From Amycolatopsis pithecellobii (GTDB lineage: Bacteria > Actinomycetota > Actinomycetes > Mycobacteriales > Pseudonocardiaceae), in assembly GCF_009707865.1 (NCBI RefSeq), contig NZ_WMBA01000011.1:1-64000 (forward strand): 64,000 nt of DNA, given 5' to 3'. The notes beneath the pieces were generated by a model. The model was not told the origin of the DNA and made no database searches. It saw only the letters and a list, made by a program, of their open reading frames with translations. A program made the position numbers and the translations under genes. This document shows positions 52,927-62,571 of this stretch, piece by piece. Position 1 is the stretch's first letter. Every line of letters starts with the position of its first letter.

Positions 52927-53756
52927 GACCCCAGCCCCAATGCCGGGGCCAGTTCGGCCAGCACCGACAGCTTGTCGTCGCTGCCGAGCACCTGCAGCGG
53001 GATGTGGTCGGCGCCCGCGGCGAAGAAGTCCCCCAGCCGCGCGGCGACGGCCTCGGCGTTGCCGTGTGCGACGACGGAATCGACGAGCCGCTCGCTGCCT
53101 CCGCCGGCCAGATCTTCTTCGGTGAAGCCGAGTCGTTTCCAGCTGTTGCGGTAGTTCGTCTTCCGGATCGACGTCTCGAAGGACTTGCGCCCGATGGCAC
53201 GGGCGGCACGCACGTCGGTGGTCAGGACCACTTTGTGTTCCGGCGCCACAAACGCGTCCCGGCCCATGATTTCGCGCGCCAGGGCGGTGTGCTCGGGCGT
53301 CGTCAGGTAGGGATGCGTACCGGCGGCGCGGTCGGCGGTGATCCGCAAGAGCTTGGGTCCCAGCGCGGCGACCACCCGGCGGTCCCGCGGCACACCGTGT
53401 TCGTCGAGCCGGTCCAGATATTCGGTGAGCGCGTCGAGCGGTTTGCGGTACCGCTGGTCGAGTTCCGGATGACCGGCCCCGATGCCGAGCAGGAACCGGC
53501 CCGGATGCGCCTTTTCGATGCGGTGGAAGGATTCCGCCACCGCGGCGGGGTCCGTGCTCCAGATGTTGACGATACCGGTGGCCACCCGCAACGTCGTGGT
53601 GGCATCGAGCAGGCCTTCAGCCCAGTCGAGTTCGGCCGGGGGCGATCCCGCGACCCAGACGGCACCGTAGCCCAGCGCTTCGATTTCCTTGGCCTGCTGC
53701 GGAGCCGGCGCACCGACGCCGAACACTCCGTAGCGGCCGAGATCGGGTTTCGTCAT
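52923..53756 (-). CDS. LLM-class (luciferase-like) F420-dependent oxidoreductase
   Basis: This 277-residue protein has a luciferase-like TIM barrel, with GYGAVWVAGSPP near residue 30, TLRVATGIVNIWSTDPAAVAESFHRIE and RFLLGIGAGHPE. Actinobacterial members of this subgroup typically use F420 rather than FMN. It would oxidise an alcohol or reduce an activated double bond in the cluster 2 pathway. It overlaps the following SDR gene by 4 bp and lies 13 bp after the mycofactocin-type SDR. Confidence 0.87.
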   Translation of the reverse strand: MTKPDLGRYGVFGVGAPAPQQAKEIEALGYGAVWVAGSPPAELDWAEGLLDATTTLRVATGIVNIWSTDPAAVAESFHRIEKAHPGRFLLGIGAGHPELDQRYRKPLDALTEYLDRLDEHGVPRDRRVVAALGPKLLRITADRAAGTHPYLTTPEHTALAREIMGRDAFVAPEHKVVLTTDVRAARAIGRKSFETSIRKTNYRNSWKRLGFTEEDLAGGGSERLVDSVVAHGNAEAVAARLGDFFAAGADHIPLQVLGSDDKLSVLAELAPALGLGS

Positions 53757-53769
53757 GCTTTCCGCCCCG

Positions 53770-54603
53770 TCACTTGATCATCGCGCCGGCGTCGACCGGG
53801 AGCGTCACGCCCGTGACGTAGCGCGCCTCGTCACTGGCAAGGAACAGCAACGCGTTGCTGATGTCGACCGGCTCCACCCACGGGACCTCCAGAGCGTTGA
53901 TCCCCACGAAGGCCGGCAGCGCCGCCTCCTGGGTCGGCTCGGGAGCATCCGGCGCGAACATCCGGTAGGTACCCGGGTTCTGGATCATTTCGGTGTCCAC
54001 ATTGGTCGGATGCACGGTGTTGACCCGGACCCGGTGCGGGGCCAGCTCGTTCGCCATCGTCCGCATCAACCCGACGATCGCGTGCTTGGCCGAAACGTAG
54101 TGCGCGACGTTCATCATGCCGCGCAGGCCGCCGATGGAGCTGACGAACAACAGCGCACCACCGCCGCGTGCGACGAGGTGCGGCGCCGCCGTCCGTGCCG
54201 TGTTCCATACGCCCGTGAGGTTGATGTCGAGTACGTCCTGCCACTGCCGCTCGGTGAGCTCCAGAGCTGAGCCGAAGCTGACGATTCCCGCGTTGGCGAT
54301 GGTGATGTCCAGACCACCGAGCTCGGCGATCCCCTCGTCGAGCGCCACGGCCAGCGAGCCGGAGTCCCGCACATCCGCCACCCGCGCGACGATCCGGCGG
54401 TCCAGCTTCTCCACCCGGCGGATCGTCTCGTCGAGATCGGCCGTGGTCGCGGCCGGGTAAGTGTCCACAGTGGACACCGTGGCGCAGAGGTCGACGGCGA
54501 TGATGTCCGCGCCTTCCTCCGCCAGCCGGACCGCATGACTACGGCCCAGTCCCCGCGCCGCACCGGTGATGAACGCGACCTTGCCTTCGAGCCGGCCCGT
54601 CAT
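53770..54603 (-). CDS. Mycofactocin-coupled SDR-family oxidoreductase
   Basis: This 277-residue SDR begins GKVAFITGAARGLGRSHAVRLAEEGADIIAVD and ends FLASDEARYVTGVTLPVDAG. These stretches mark the mycofactocin-dependent SDR subfamily, whose NAD stays bound and is reoxidised by the peptide-derived cofactor mycofactocin. Tyr and Lys are present in HYVSAKHAIVG and Ser in VSSIGG. It should oxidise an alcohol to a ketone, the substrate type needed by the Baeyer-Villiger enzyme two genes upstream. Confidence 0.9.
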   Translation of the reverse strand: MTGRLEGKVAFITGAARGLGRSHAVRLAEEGADIIAVDLCATVSTVDTYPAATTADLDETIRRVEKLDRRIVARVADVRDSGSLAVALDEGIAELGGLDITIANAGIVSFGSALELTERQWQDVLDINLTGVWNTARTAAPHLVARGGGALLFVSSIGGLRGMMNVAHYVSAKHAIVGLMRTMANELAPHRVRVNTVHPTNVDTEMIQNPGTYRMFAPDAPEPTQEAALPAFVGINALEVPWVEPVDISNALLFLASDEARYVTGVTLPVDAGAMIK

Positions 54604-54633
54604 GTCATCGCCTCCTTACGTGTGTTGGTCCTG

Positions 54634-55071
54634 TCACGAATCCACCGGGCCGTACGCGTTCGCCATCAGATGGATGACCCGGCGGCTGAAGCGCCACTCG
54701 CCGGCGCGTTTGGTGACCACATCGCGGTATTCGCCGTAGGACGAGATCTGCGGGACCCGATCCGAGCGGGTGAGCAGCTCGAATTGGCTCCACACCACGG
54801 CCTCGTCCGCTCCTGCCTTGTCGAAAAGCACGTTGGCCGGGCGGTGCTGTCCCCAGTGGAACGGGACGAACTCGGGTTCACTGTGGACCCGGTCGTACCA
54901 CTGCGCGATCCGCTCGTGCCCGGCGAACTCGCCTCCCGCCAGGGAACTGTGCAGCACCCCGTCATCCCAGAACGTGCCGAGAAACTCGTCACGACGCTGG
55001 GTGTCGAGCCCACGGCAGTACCGCGCGAGCAGGTCCTGGATCGCTACCCGGTCTTCGATGGGAATTGTCAT
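54634..55071 (-). CDS. SnoaL-like (NTF2-fold) protein
   Basis: This 145-residue protein has the SnoaL_4-type pattern IEDRVAIQDLLARYCRGLDTQRRDEFLGTFWDDG and WRFSRRVIHLM. These are the helices and last strand of an NTF2-like cone. Possible roles are isomerase, dehydratase or lactone/epoxide hydrolase. It lies 18 bp after the Baeyer-Villiger gene and 30 bp before the mycofactocin-type SDR gene. Confidence 0.83.
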   Translation of the reverse strand: MTIPIEDRVAIQDLLARYCRGLDTQRRDEFLGTFWDDGVLHSSLAGGEFAGHERIAQWYDRVHSEPEFVPFHWGQHRPANVLFDKAGADEAVVWSQFELLTRSDRVPQISSYGEYRDVVTKRAGEWRFSRRVIHLMANAYGPVDS

Positions 55072-55089
55072 GTTCTCTCCCGTAAAGTT

Positions 55090-56733
55090 CTACGGCTTCA
55101 GCACGAAGCCTTCGTAACCGTTGGCAGCGACCTCATCGCATTTGTCGGCGAAGGCGTCGAAGCCGCCGACCCAGATCATGAAGCTGCGCGCTTTTCCTTC
55201 GATGTTGGCGCCCGCATACCACGAGTCGGCCAGCGGGAAAAGCGTCTGGTTCGCCACTTCCGTCACCTTGTCGCACCATTCCGATTCGGTGTCGTGCGTC
55301 GTGTCGGCAGTCGCGATACCGCGGTATTCCATGTGGTCGATCAGTTCGGCGATCCAGTCCATCTGGTATTCGCACTGCGTCACCATCTGGGCCACCACAC
55401 TGGGACTGCCGGGGCCGTGGATCATGAACAGGTTCGGGAACCCGGACACGACCAGGCCCAGGTAATTCCACGGTTTGTCCGCCCATTTGTCCTTGAGGTT
55501 CACCCCGCCGACGCCGGTGACGTTCATCCGGGTCAGCGAACCCGTCATGGCGTCGAAGCCGGTCGCCAGCACGAGCACGTCCAGCTCGTACTCCCCCGCG
55601 GTGGTCCGCAAGCCGTTGGCCGTGATCTCCGTGATCGGGTTGCCGCGCACATCGACGAGCGTGACATTGTCGCGGTTGAATGTTTCGTAGTAGCCGCTGT
55701 CGATGCTCAGTCGTTTTGTGCCCAGCGGATACGTCTTCGGGCACAGCAACTCGGCCACGTCGGGGTCCTTGACGATCTGCCGGATCTTGCCGCGGAACCA
55801 TTCCGCGACGATCTCGTTCGCCGCCATATTCCGCATGACGTCGTCGAAAAGGAAGAAGAACAGCACCCCGCTGCGCGCCTGCCACGCCTCCTCGAGGATT
55901 TTGATCTGCTCCTCGGGCGGGTGGTCGAAGATGGAACCGTACTGCCGCATGGGAAGCACGAGCGCATTCGGATGGTGCCGCATCATTTCCCGGCGCTCAC
56001 CGTAATGCTGCTTCCAGTCCCGCTCGTACGCGGGATCGAGCGGCTGATTGTTGGCGGGCACCGTGTAGACCGGCGTCCGCTGGAAGACATGGAGATGGCC
56101 GGCGGTCTTCGCGATTTCGGGAACGACCTGCACACCGGTGGAGCCGGTGCCGATCACGCCGACGCGTTTGCCCGCGTAGTCCACGCCTTCCTCGGGCCAC
56201 TGGGACGTGTGCACCAGGGTGCCCCGGAAATTCTCGATTCCGGGGAACCGCGGGATGTTCGTCGCGTCCAGCGGTCCCGTCGCGGCGATGACGTATTTCG
56301 CCGTCACCCGGTGACCGGCCTCGGTCGAGACCTGCCACTGCCCGATTTCCTCGTCGAACTCCAGCCGGTTCACCCGCGCCCCGAAGCGGATCATCCGGCG
56401 CAGGTCGAACCGGTCGGCCACGTGGTTGATGTATTTCTCCAGGTCCTCCTGCGGGGAGAACAGCTCCGGCCAGTGCCAGTCCTGCTGGAGGTCGTGGTCG
56501 AAGGAATACGAGTACTGCACGCTTTCCAGGTCGACACGTGCGCCCGGGTAACGGTTCCAGTACCACGTGCCGCCTACGCCGTCGCCTGCCTCGAAACAGA
56601 TGACGTCGAGCCCGGACCTGCGTAACCGGTGCAGCGCGTAGAGCCCCGAAAAACCGGCGCCCACGACCACCACGTCGACCGTTTCCGATGTGGTGTCCGC
56701 GACGTTCCCTGCTGTTTCGGCAACGGTGGACAT
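55090..56733 (-). CDS. Baeyer-Villiger-type flavin monooxygenase
   Basis: This 547-residue class B monooxygenase has the FAD motif VVGAGFSG near residue 22, GDGVGGTWYWNRYPGARVD, the Baeyer-Villiger fingerprint FRGTLVHTSQWP, the NADPH motif GVIGTGSTGVQV and LVLATGFDAM. It resembles cyclohexanone monooxygenases, which insert oxygen next to a ketone to give an ester or lactone. GAGGAGG lies 8 bp before ATG 56733. It is the first gene of cluster 2 and diverges from an alpha/beta hydrolase that could cleave its product. Confidence 0.94.
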   Translation of the reverse strand: MSTVAETAGNVADTTSETVDVVVVGAGFSGLYALHRLRRSGLDVICFEAGDGVGGTWYWNRYPGARVDLESVQYSYSFDHDLQQDWHWPELFSPQEDLEKYINHVADRFDLRRMIRFGARVNRLEFDEEIGQWQVSTEAGHRVTAKYVIAATGPLDATNIPRFPGIENFRGTLVHTSQWPEEGVDYAGKRVGVIGTGSTGVQVVPEIAKTAGHLHVFQRTPVYTVPANNQPLDPAYERDWKQHYGERREMMRHHPNALVLPMRQYGSIFDHPPEEQIKILEEAWQARSGVLFFFLFDDVMRNMAANEIVAEWFRGKIRQIVKDPDVAELLCPKTYPLGTKRLSIDSGYYETFNRDNVTLVDVRGNPITEITANGLRTTAGEYELDVLVLATGFDAMTGSLTRMNVTGVGGVNLKDKWADKPWNYLGLVVSGFPNLFMIHGPGSPSVVAQMVTQCEYQMDWIAELIDHMEYRGIATADTTHDTESEWCDKVTEVANQTLFPLADSWYAGANIEGKARSFMIWVGGFDAFADKCDEVAANGYEGFVLKP

Positions 56734-56873
56734 TCCGCTGGCCTCCTCTGAATTTCCGCACAGCGCGCGGGTCTGCGGGCGGTTCTCGTAACCCGGCGGA
56801 GGAATGCACCACCGGAGCGAGCGAATCCGGTGTGCCGGCCGCCTTGCCCGCCGGACCGAATTGGCATGGAAGG

Positions 56874-56920
56874 AGTCTTCAACAGCGTCGTGAGCGCCGT
56901 CACCCTCCACGTGGCGGTGA
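56874..56920 (-). repeat. 47-bp repeated element, copy B
   Basis: The minus strand here matches the element at 43254-43300 at 41 of 47 positions. It lies about 140 bp upstream of the Baeyer-Villiger gene, in the same orientation. Apart from this element and the operator-like repeat at 57086, the 408-bp divergent region 56734-57141 shows no supported gene. Confidence 0.7.
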
Positions 56921-57085
56921 CTACGACCGTCCGCCTCGCCGCGCGGCGAGGCGGACGCGTCGCCGCTGGTCACGGGCCGGTCGCGGCTCGGCGCGGACCG
57001 TACTCGCGGAGTAGCCATCCGGATCGGTGGACGCCGCCAGGCGCCGCCGCATGGATGGTGACCGGGTGCTCGCCACGACGCCAGA

Positions 57086-57114
57086 CTGATCGGAAAAATC
57101 CGTAGTCGGATCAG
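57086..57114. promoter_or_regulatory. Nested inverted repeat before the hydrolase gene
   Basis: CTGATC (57086-57091) and GATCAG (57109-57114) flank an inner repeat ATCCG-TAGT-CGGAT (57098-57111). It ends 27 bp before the hydrolase GTG start and could be an operator. Confidence 0.4.
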
Positions 57115-57141
57115 TAACCAACAGCACAGTAAGGGGAAATC

Positions 57142-58122
57142 GTGGGATATGGCTTCGATCCGGAGCTCCAGCCGTGGATTCCGATGCTGCCGGCGCTGGA
57201 CGTCCGTGACCTGTCCGCGGCGCGCACGCTGATGGCGTCGGCCGGCGAGTCGTCGGCTCCGTATGTGCTGCCGGACGGCGTCACGATGGAGACGACGACC
57301 GTGCCGGGACCGGCCGGGGAGCCGGACGTGCCCGTGCTGATCTTCTCCCCCGGATCCGGCCCGTCACGCCCCGCGATGGTCTACCTGCACGGCGGCGGGT
57401 TCGTCCTCGGCGACGCGAACGGCGACCAGGAACTGCCCGCGACACTCGCCGCCGGAACCGGCGCCGTGGTGGTGTCGGTCGACTACCGCCTCGCTCCCGA
57501 ACATCCCTTCCCCGCACCGATCGAGGACTGCTACGCGGTCTTGCAGTGGGTGGCCGGGCAGGCCGGCGAACTCGGTATCGACCCGGGCCGGATAGGCATC
57601 GGCGGGGTGAGCGCGGGCGGCGGTCTCGCGGCGGGCACGGCGTTGCTCGCTCGTGACCGCGGCGGCCCGGCGCTGTGCTTCCAGCTGCTCGACATCCCCG
57701 AGCTCGACGACCGGCTGGAAAGCGCTTCCATGCAGCAGTTCGCCGACACTCCATTGTGGAATCTGCCGAACGCGATCGAAAGCTGGCGGCACTATCTGGG
57801 CGAGCCGGCGGCCGACGGCGAGGTGTCGCCGTATGCCGCTCCGGCCAGGGCCACCGACCTGTCGGGCGTGCCGCCCGCATACGTGTCGGTGTGTGAGTTC
57901 GATCCGCTCCGCGACGAGGGGATCGCCTACGCCCAGCGCCTGGTGCAGCACGGGGTCGCCACGGAGCTGCACCTGTATCCGGGCACCTTCCACGGATCAC
58001 GGGGGCTGGTCCCGGGCGCGAGCCTGTCCCAGCGGATGCACGCCGAGCTTATCGACGCCGCTCGGCGGGGGCTCGCCGTCCGGACCGCACGCGACAACGG
58101 CCAGGTGGTGCCGGCGAACTAG
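57142..58122 (+). CDS. Alpha/beta hydrolase, hormone-sensitive-lipase type
   Basis: This 326-residue esterase has the oxyanion-hole motif YLHGGGFVLGD near residue 78, the nucleophile elbow GGVSAGGGLA, an acid region CEFDPLRDEG and the catalytic His in YPGTFHGSRG. These mark the HSL/bHSL family. The GTG start follows AAGGGGAAA. It diverges from the Baeyer-Villiger gene; hydrolysis of the ester or lactone product is the natural next step (inference). A paralogue starts at 63862. Confidence 0.92.
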   Translation: MGYGFDPELQPWIPMLPALDVRDLSAARTLMASAGESSAPYVLPDGVTMETTTVPGPAGEPDVPVLIFSPGSGPSRPAMVYLHGGGFVLGDANGDQELPATLAAGTGAVVVSVDYRLAPEHPFPAPIEDCYAVLQWVAGQAGELGIDPGRIGIGGVSAGGGLAAGTALLARDRGGPALCFQLLDIPELDDRLESASMQQFADTPLWNLPNAIESWRHYLGEPAADGEVSPYAAPARATDLSGVPPAYVSVCEFDPLRDEGIAYAQRLVQHGVATELHLYPGTFHGSRGLVPGASLSQRMHAELIDAARRGLAVRTARDNGQVVPAN

Positions 58123-58138
58123 CCTGCCCTCTCGCCGA

Positions 58139-58172
58139 CCGCCGCCTCGCCCCGATCGGGGCAAGGCGGCGG
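58139..58172. terminator. Bidirectional hairpin terminator
   Basis: CCGCCGCCTCGCCCC at 58139-58153 pairs with GGGGCAAGGCGGCGG at 58158-58172 around GATC, with one mismatch. It lies between the convergent hydrolase and E2 genes. Confidence 0.8.
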
Positions 58173-58180
58173 TGTTCGTG

Positions 58181-59281
58181 CTACAGGGCAAGTTCGGCTT
58201 CGAAAGCGCCTTCCTCCAAGCGTTTCCGCATGGCCGCGACGAATCGGCCGGCGTCGGCGCCATCGATGAGCCGGTGATCGTAGGTCAATGGCAGGAAGCA
58301 CATCGGTTTGATGGCGATGGTTTCTTCGCCATCGGCGCCGGTGACCACGGTCGGGCGCCGGACGACCGCCCCGGTGGCCAGGATCGCGACCTGCGGCTGG
58401 TTGATGATCGGGGTGTCGAACAGCGTGTCCACGCTGCCGATGTTGGTGATGGTGAAGGTGCCGCCGTTGAGCTCGTCGACGCCGATCGTGTTGGTGCGGG
58501 TGCGGGCGGCGACATCCACGATCGCCTTGGCGAGTCCCGCGATGGAAAGCTCGTCGGCATTGCGGATCACCGGCACGAGCAGTCCGCGCGGGGTGTCGAC
58601 GGCGACGGCCAGGTGGATTTCGCGGTGATACACCACCTGCCCGTCCGGTGTCAGGGTGGCGTTGAAGGCCGGGAAGGCGCGCAGGGTTTCGATGGCGGCC
58701 TTGGCGAAGAACGGCAGGTAGCTCAGCCCGACCCCGTGCCGCTGCCGGAACTCGTCCTTCGCCCGGGCACGCAGGGCGCTGACCCGGCCGAGGTTGACCT
58801 CCTGAACCGTGGTCAGCTGGGCCGACGTGGCCAGCGATTCCACCATGCGCTCTCCGATGACGCGGCGCAGCCGGGTCAACGGCGCAACCGTCCCGGGGAC
58901 CGGTCCGGTCGACGTCGCGGCGGGTTGCGGCGCCTCGGCTCGTGGCGCCGAGGCGCGCTCGACCGGCGGCGGGATGTCTTCGGCCGGTTCCGGTTGCACC
59001 ACAACAGGTTCCGGCCCAACTGCACCGACGTCCGCCGCCTCGCCGACGAGCGCGAGTTCTCCACCCACCGGCACCGTGGCGTCCTCCTTGACCAGAAGCT
59101 TCACGACCGTGCCGGCGACAGGCGACGGGATCTCAGTGTCCACTTTGTCCGTCGAGACCTCCAGCAACGGCTCATCGGCTTCGACATGATCACCCGGCTG
59201 CTTCAACCACCTCGTCACGGTTCCTTCCGTGACGCTCTCCCCCAGCTCGGGCATGGTGACGGTAAATGGCGTGACGGTCAT
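58181..59281 (-). CDS. Dihydrolipoamide acyltransferase (E2) of a 2-oxo acid dehydrogenase, no E3-binding domain
   Basis: This 366-residue E2 has one lipoyl domain ([16 protein letters not shown], lipoyl-Lys in [13 protein letters not shown] near residue 45) and a C-terminal acyltransferase domain. That domain has [16 protein letters not shown] and the catalytic [13 protein letters not shown]. Between them lies only a Pro/Ala-rich linker. The peripheral subunit-binding domain that holds E1 or E3 in most E2 proteins is absent, which is unusual. Its ATG overlaps the E1 stop by one base (TGATG). Confidence 0.92.
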   Translation of the reverse strand: MTVTPFTVTMPELGESVTEGTVTRWLKQPGDHVEADEPLLEVSTDKVDTEIPSPVAGTVVKLLVKEDATVPVGGELALVGEAADVGAVGPEPVVVQPEPAEDIPPPVERASAPRAEAPQPAATSTGPVPGTVAPLTRLRRVIGERMVESLATSAQLTTVQEVNLGRVSALRARAKDEFRQRHGVGLSYLPFFAKAAIETLRAFPAFNATLTPDGQVVYHREIHLAVAVDTPRGLLVPVIRNADELSIAGLAKAIVDVAARTRTNTIGVDELNGGTFTITNIGSVDTLFDTPIINQPQVAILATGAVVRRPTVVTGADGEETIAIKPMCFLPLTYDHRLIDGADAGRFVAAMRKRLEEGAFEAELAL

Positions 59282-61600
59282 CAGATGAGGTCGAGCGCGG
59301 CGGCGACGACGGAGTCCGTATCGATGCCGTGATACCGGTACACGCTGCCCAGATCGCCGGATTGGCCGAAGCGGGTGACGCCGAGGTGCGTGGCGCGCAC
59401 CTGGTTGATCCCGGCGAGGAACGCCAGGGTGTGCGGGTGCCCGTCCAGCAGCGTCACCAACGGCGCCGCCCGCCGCGCGGGGAAGGCGGCATCCAGCACC
59501 CAGGTATCGCCCTGACCGTGGCCGGCGCGGGCCTGCACCGCGTCGAACAGCAGCCCGGCGCTGGTCACCATCACCACATCCACCGCGGTGCCCAGGGACT
59601 CCAGCCGCTGGGCCGCGGCCAGCGCTTCGGGCACCATCGCACCCATCGCCGCGATCGTCACCGCCGGCGCCGTCGCAGCCCGCCGCAACGGATACGCCCC
59701 CGCCACGACCTGCTTGCGCCGCCGCTCCCTGGCCGCCGCATCGGTGGGCACCGCGGCCAGGGTCTGATCCACCGGCCGCGTCGACAGGCGCAGATACGCG
59801 CTCGTCCCGTCCGGGCGACCCAACCGTGCCAGCGACGCCAACAAGGTCCACTCCACATCAATCGCAAACGCCGGCTCATAGCTGATACAGCCCGGCTGCT
59901 CCAGCCCCACCGACGGCGTCGTGATCGACTGATGCGCGCCGCCTTCGGGTGCGAGTGACACACCCGAGGGAGTGCCGACGAGGATCGACTGCCCGCCCGC
60001 GTAAATCCCGAACGACCAAGGCTCCAATGCCCGCTCCACGAACGTGGTCATACAGCACCCCGATCGGCAACAACGGCTGCCCCCACCTGCTCCAGGTGGC
60101 ACCCAGCTCACCAAGCGCCCCCACCAGATTGCCCTCCGCGATCCCCAGCTCGATGTGCTGGCCGGTCGGCTTTTCCCGCCAGTGCAGGATCGTCTCCGGA
60201 TCGTCGTCGAACCAATCGCGCCGCTCATCCGGCGACCACACACCCACCTTGTTCACCCAGCCACCAAGATTGGTCGAGCTGGACACATCCGGGCACAACG
60301 TCACCACCCGCCGCGCCACCTCCGGAGCCTCCCGCGTCAGATCGAGTAGCACCCGGCCGAGCGCGGCCTGCGTCGTCGCCCGCCCCGACGGAGTACGACC
60401 AATATCCTTCGGCAACACCGGCACCGCCCCGGCCGGCACCGGCTCCCGGCGCAGCCGTTCGGCGGTGGCGGCACAGACCCGCCCGGCCGCGCTGTCCGGA
60501 GCGAACCGCTGCCAGGGCGCCTCCACCGAAATCCCGGACCGGGCAGCGAGCTCGCCGAACTGCTCCCCCGTCAGCAACGACGAATGATTCTGCGGATGCC
60601 CCTCACTCGCCAACCCAAAACCCTTGACCGTATAAGCAAAAATCACCGTCGGACGAGTGTCATCGATCCGGGCGAACGCATCCCCGACCGCCCGCAGATC
60701 ATGCCCGCCGAGATTACGGATCGCCGCATGCAACGTTTCATCGTCCACAGTGGACACAAGCCGGGTCAGCTCCGGCGAATCCGGCAACCGATCCCGTAAC
60801 TGAGCCGGCGTGCACCGCAACAACCGCTGGTATTCCGGGTTGCTCATCTCATCGATCCGCCGCCGCAACGCATCCCCGCCCTCGCGTGCGAACAACTCCT
60901 CCAGCAGCCGCCCGTACTTCACGGTGAGCACCTGCCAGCCCGCCGCACCGAACATCCCCGCCAACCGCGGCCCACCGATATTCGGCACCACGCGGTCGAG
61001 GCTCTGCCGATTCAGATCGACGATCCACACCACTTCGCCCAACTCGCCGACCATCGGATCCAGGATGGCCTCCCACACCGCACCCTCGTCCAATTCGGCA
61101 TCCCCCACCAACGAGTACTGCCGACCGGCGCCCGCCTGCTCCCCCAACGTCGCGACGTAACGCCGAGCCAGCGCACCCCAAATCGGGGCCGTGGCACCGA
61201 TCCCCACCGACCCCGTCGAATAGTCCACCGGATCCGGATCCTTCGACCGCGACGGATACGACTGCAAGCCACCGAACTCCCGCAACGTCGTCAGGTATTC
61301 CTCATCCAGCTCACCCAGCAAATAGTTGATCGCGTGCAACACCGGCGACGCATGCGGCTTCACCGAAACCCGGTCCCCCGCCTGCAAATGCTCGAACCAC
61401 AACGCCGTCATCAACGTCGTCATCGACGCCGACGACGCCTGATGCCCACCCACCTTCAACCCCGTCGTATTCGGGCGCACCCGGTTCGCGTGGTCGATGA
61501 TCGCGGTCGCGAGCCACCGCACCCGCTGTTCGATCTCACCCAGCACGGCAAACCGATCCCCCGAAACGGCCGGGGTCACGGGCGCGGACGGTGCGGACAT
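59281..61600 (-). pseudogene. Homodimeric E1 of a 2-oxo acid (pyruvate-type) dehydrogenase, frameshifted
   Basis: Two consecutive frames together encode an AceE-like thiamine-diphosphate E1. The first runs from ATG 61600 through the cofactor region (SLVGDAELDEGAVWEA, VVWIVDLNRQSLDRV) to LPIGVLYD. The second carries on with FVERALEPWSFGIY, TPSGVSLAPEGGAHQS to the stop at 59281. They join if one base is removed at 60045: CACG then becomes CCG and the protein reads LYDPFVERAL, as in homologues. This is a real single-base insertion or a sequencing error. GAGAGGAG lies 6 bp before ATG 61600. An ATG at 60051 could restart translation but inside a domain. Confidence 0.85.
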
Positions 61601-61845
61601 CATGAACTCCTCTCGAGCAACGTGCCCGACCAGCGCACCACTTGTCGCCTCACTGCACAAGCGATGGCCATCTCCGCGTGCATCTTGCACACATCCTGCA
61701 CGCCGGACCTCAGGAAGGCGAGCACGATGCACCGCATATCCGACCGTTCACAACGGAGCAGCGCAAGCTCGATCCGGTCGCCGGCGCGCTGCGAGTGGAC
61801 GAAGCCGGTTCGGCCCATCTGCGGCACCGACGCACGCACCAATCA

Positions 61846-62541
61846 GCAGCGACCAGCTGGAACTCAGGGAGGTCCCGATTCCCGAGCCGCAGCGCTTCGA
61901 CATCGGCGAGCACGTGATCTCCACCTTCACCCCGGACTGGGTCGACGGCCTCCGCCACGGCGACGCCCGGACACCGTCCTACCGGACCCTCGGCGGCTAC
62001 TACCCCGGCGTCCTGGCCGACTACGTGAGCTTCCCGGCGGAATGGTTCGTCCACGGGCCGGAAACACTCGACCACCCGGAAGCCAGTACGTTGCCGTGCG
62101 CCGGGCTGACCGCGTGGTTCGCGCTCGCCGAACGTGGCCGGGCGCGTGCCGGCGACACGGTGCTGGTCGAGGGAACCGGCGGGGTGTCGTTGTTCGGCAT
62201 CCAGATCGCGAAGGCACTCGGAGCCGAAGTCATCGTGTCCGGCAGCGCCCACAAGCTGCCATCCTCAAGATCACTGACGATTGCGGCGCGGACCGCATCC
62301 TCGAGATGGTGGGTGGGCCCCATCTCGGCAAGGCCGTCCAGACGGCGGCCGTCGGCGGGACGATCTAGCAGATCGGTGCGCTGGAAGGCTTCGACGTGAC
62401 GGCTCCCGTCATGCCCCTGATGCTCAAGGACGTCACCATCCAGGGCATCGGCACCGGCCACCGCCGCGCGCTCGAAGACCTCGTCCACTCGATCACCTCG
62501 ACCGCGGCGCCTTCGGCAAGATCGTCGTCGAAGTGGCCTGA
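61846..62541 (+). pseudogene. Decayed MDR (zinc-type) alcohol dehydrogenase
   Basis: Pieces of one medium-chain dehydrogenase lie in different frames. QLELREVPIPEP is joined to STFTPDWVDG, so most of the catalytic domain's start is deleted. VLVEGTGGVSLFGIQIAKALGAEVIVSGSAHKL is followed near 62258 by a deletion and frame change to ILKITDDCGADRILEMVGG. A TAG interrupts at 62366, before QIGALEGFDV. A further shift near 62495 leads to GAFGKIVVEVA and the stop. With at least four lesions it cannot make a working enzyme. The region 61604-61845 upstream shows no gene. Confidence 0.85.
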
Positions 62542-62571
62542 CCCCGCGATCACCCGGCCCGGAATCCGCGT

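Noticed and set aside
54535-56625. 696-codon plus-strand frame opposite the Baeyer-Villiger and SnoaL-like genes
   Set aside because: It overlaps several intact minus-strand genes and shows no protein family.
56574-56867. Minus-strand ORF starting 6 bp after repeat copy B
   Set aside because: It runs into the Baeyer-Villiger gene in another frame and is Arg/Gly-rich without a domain.
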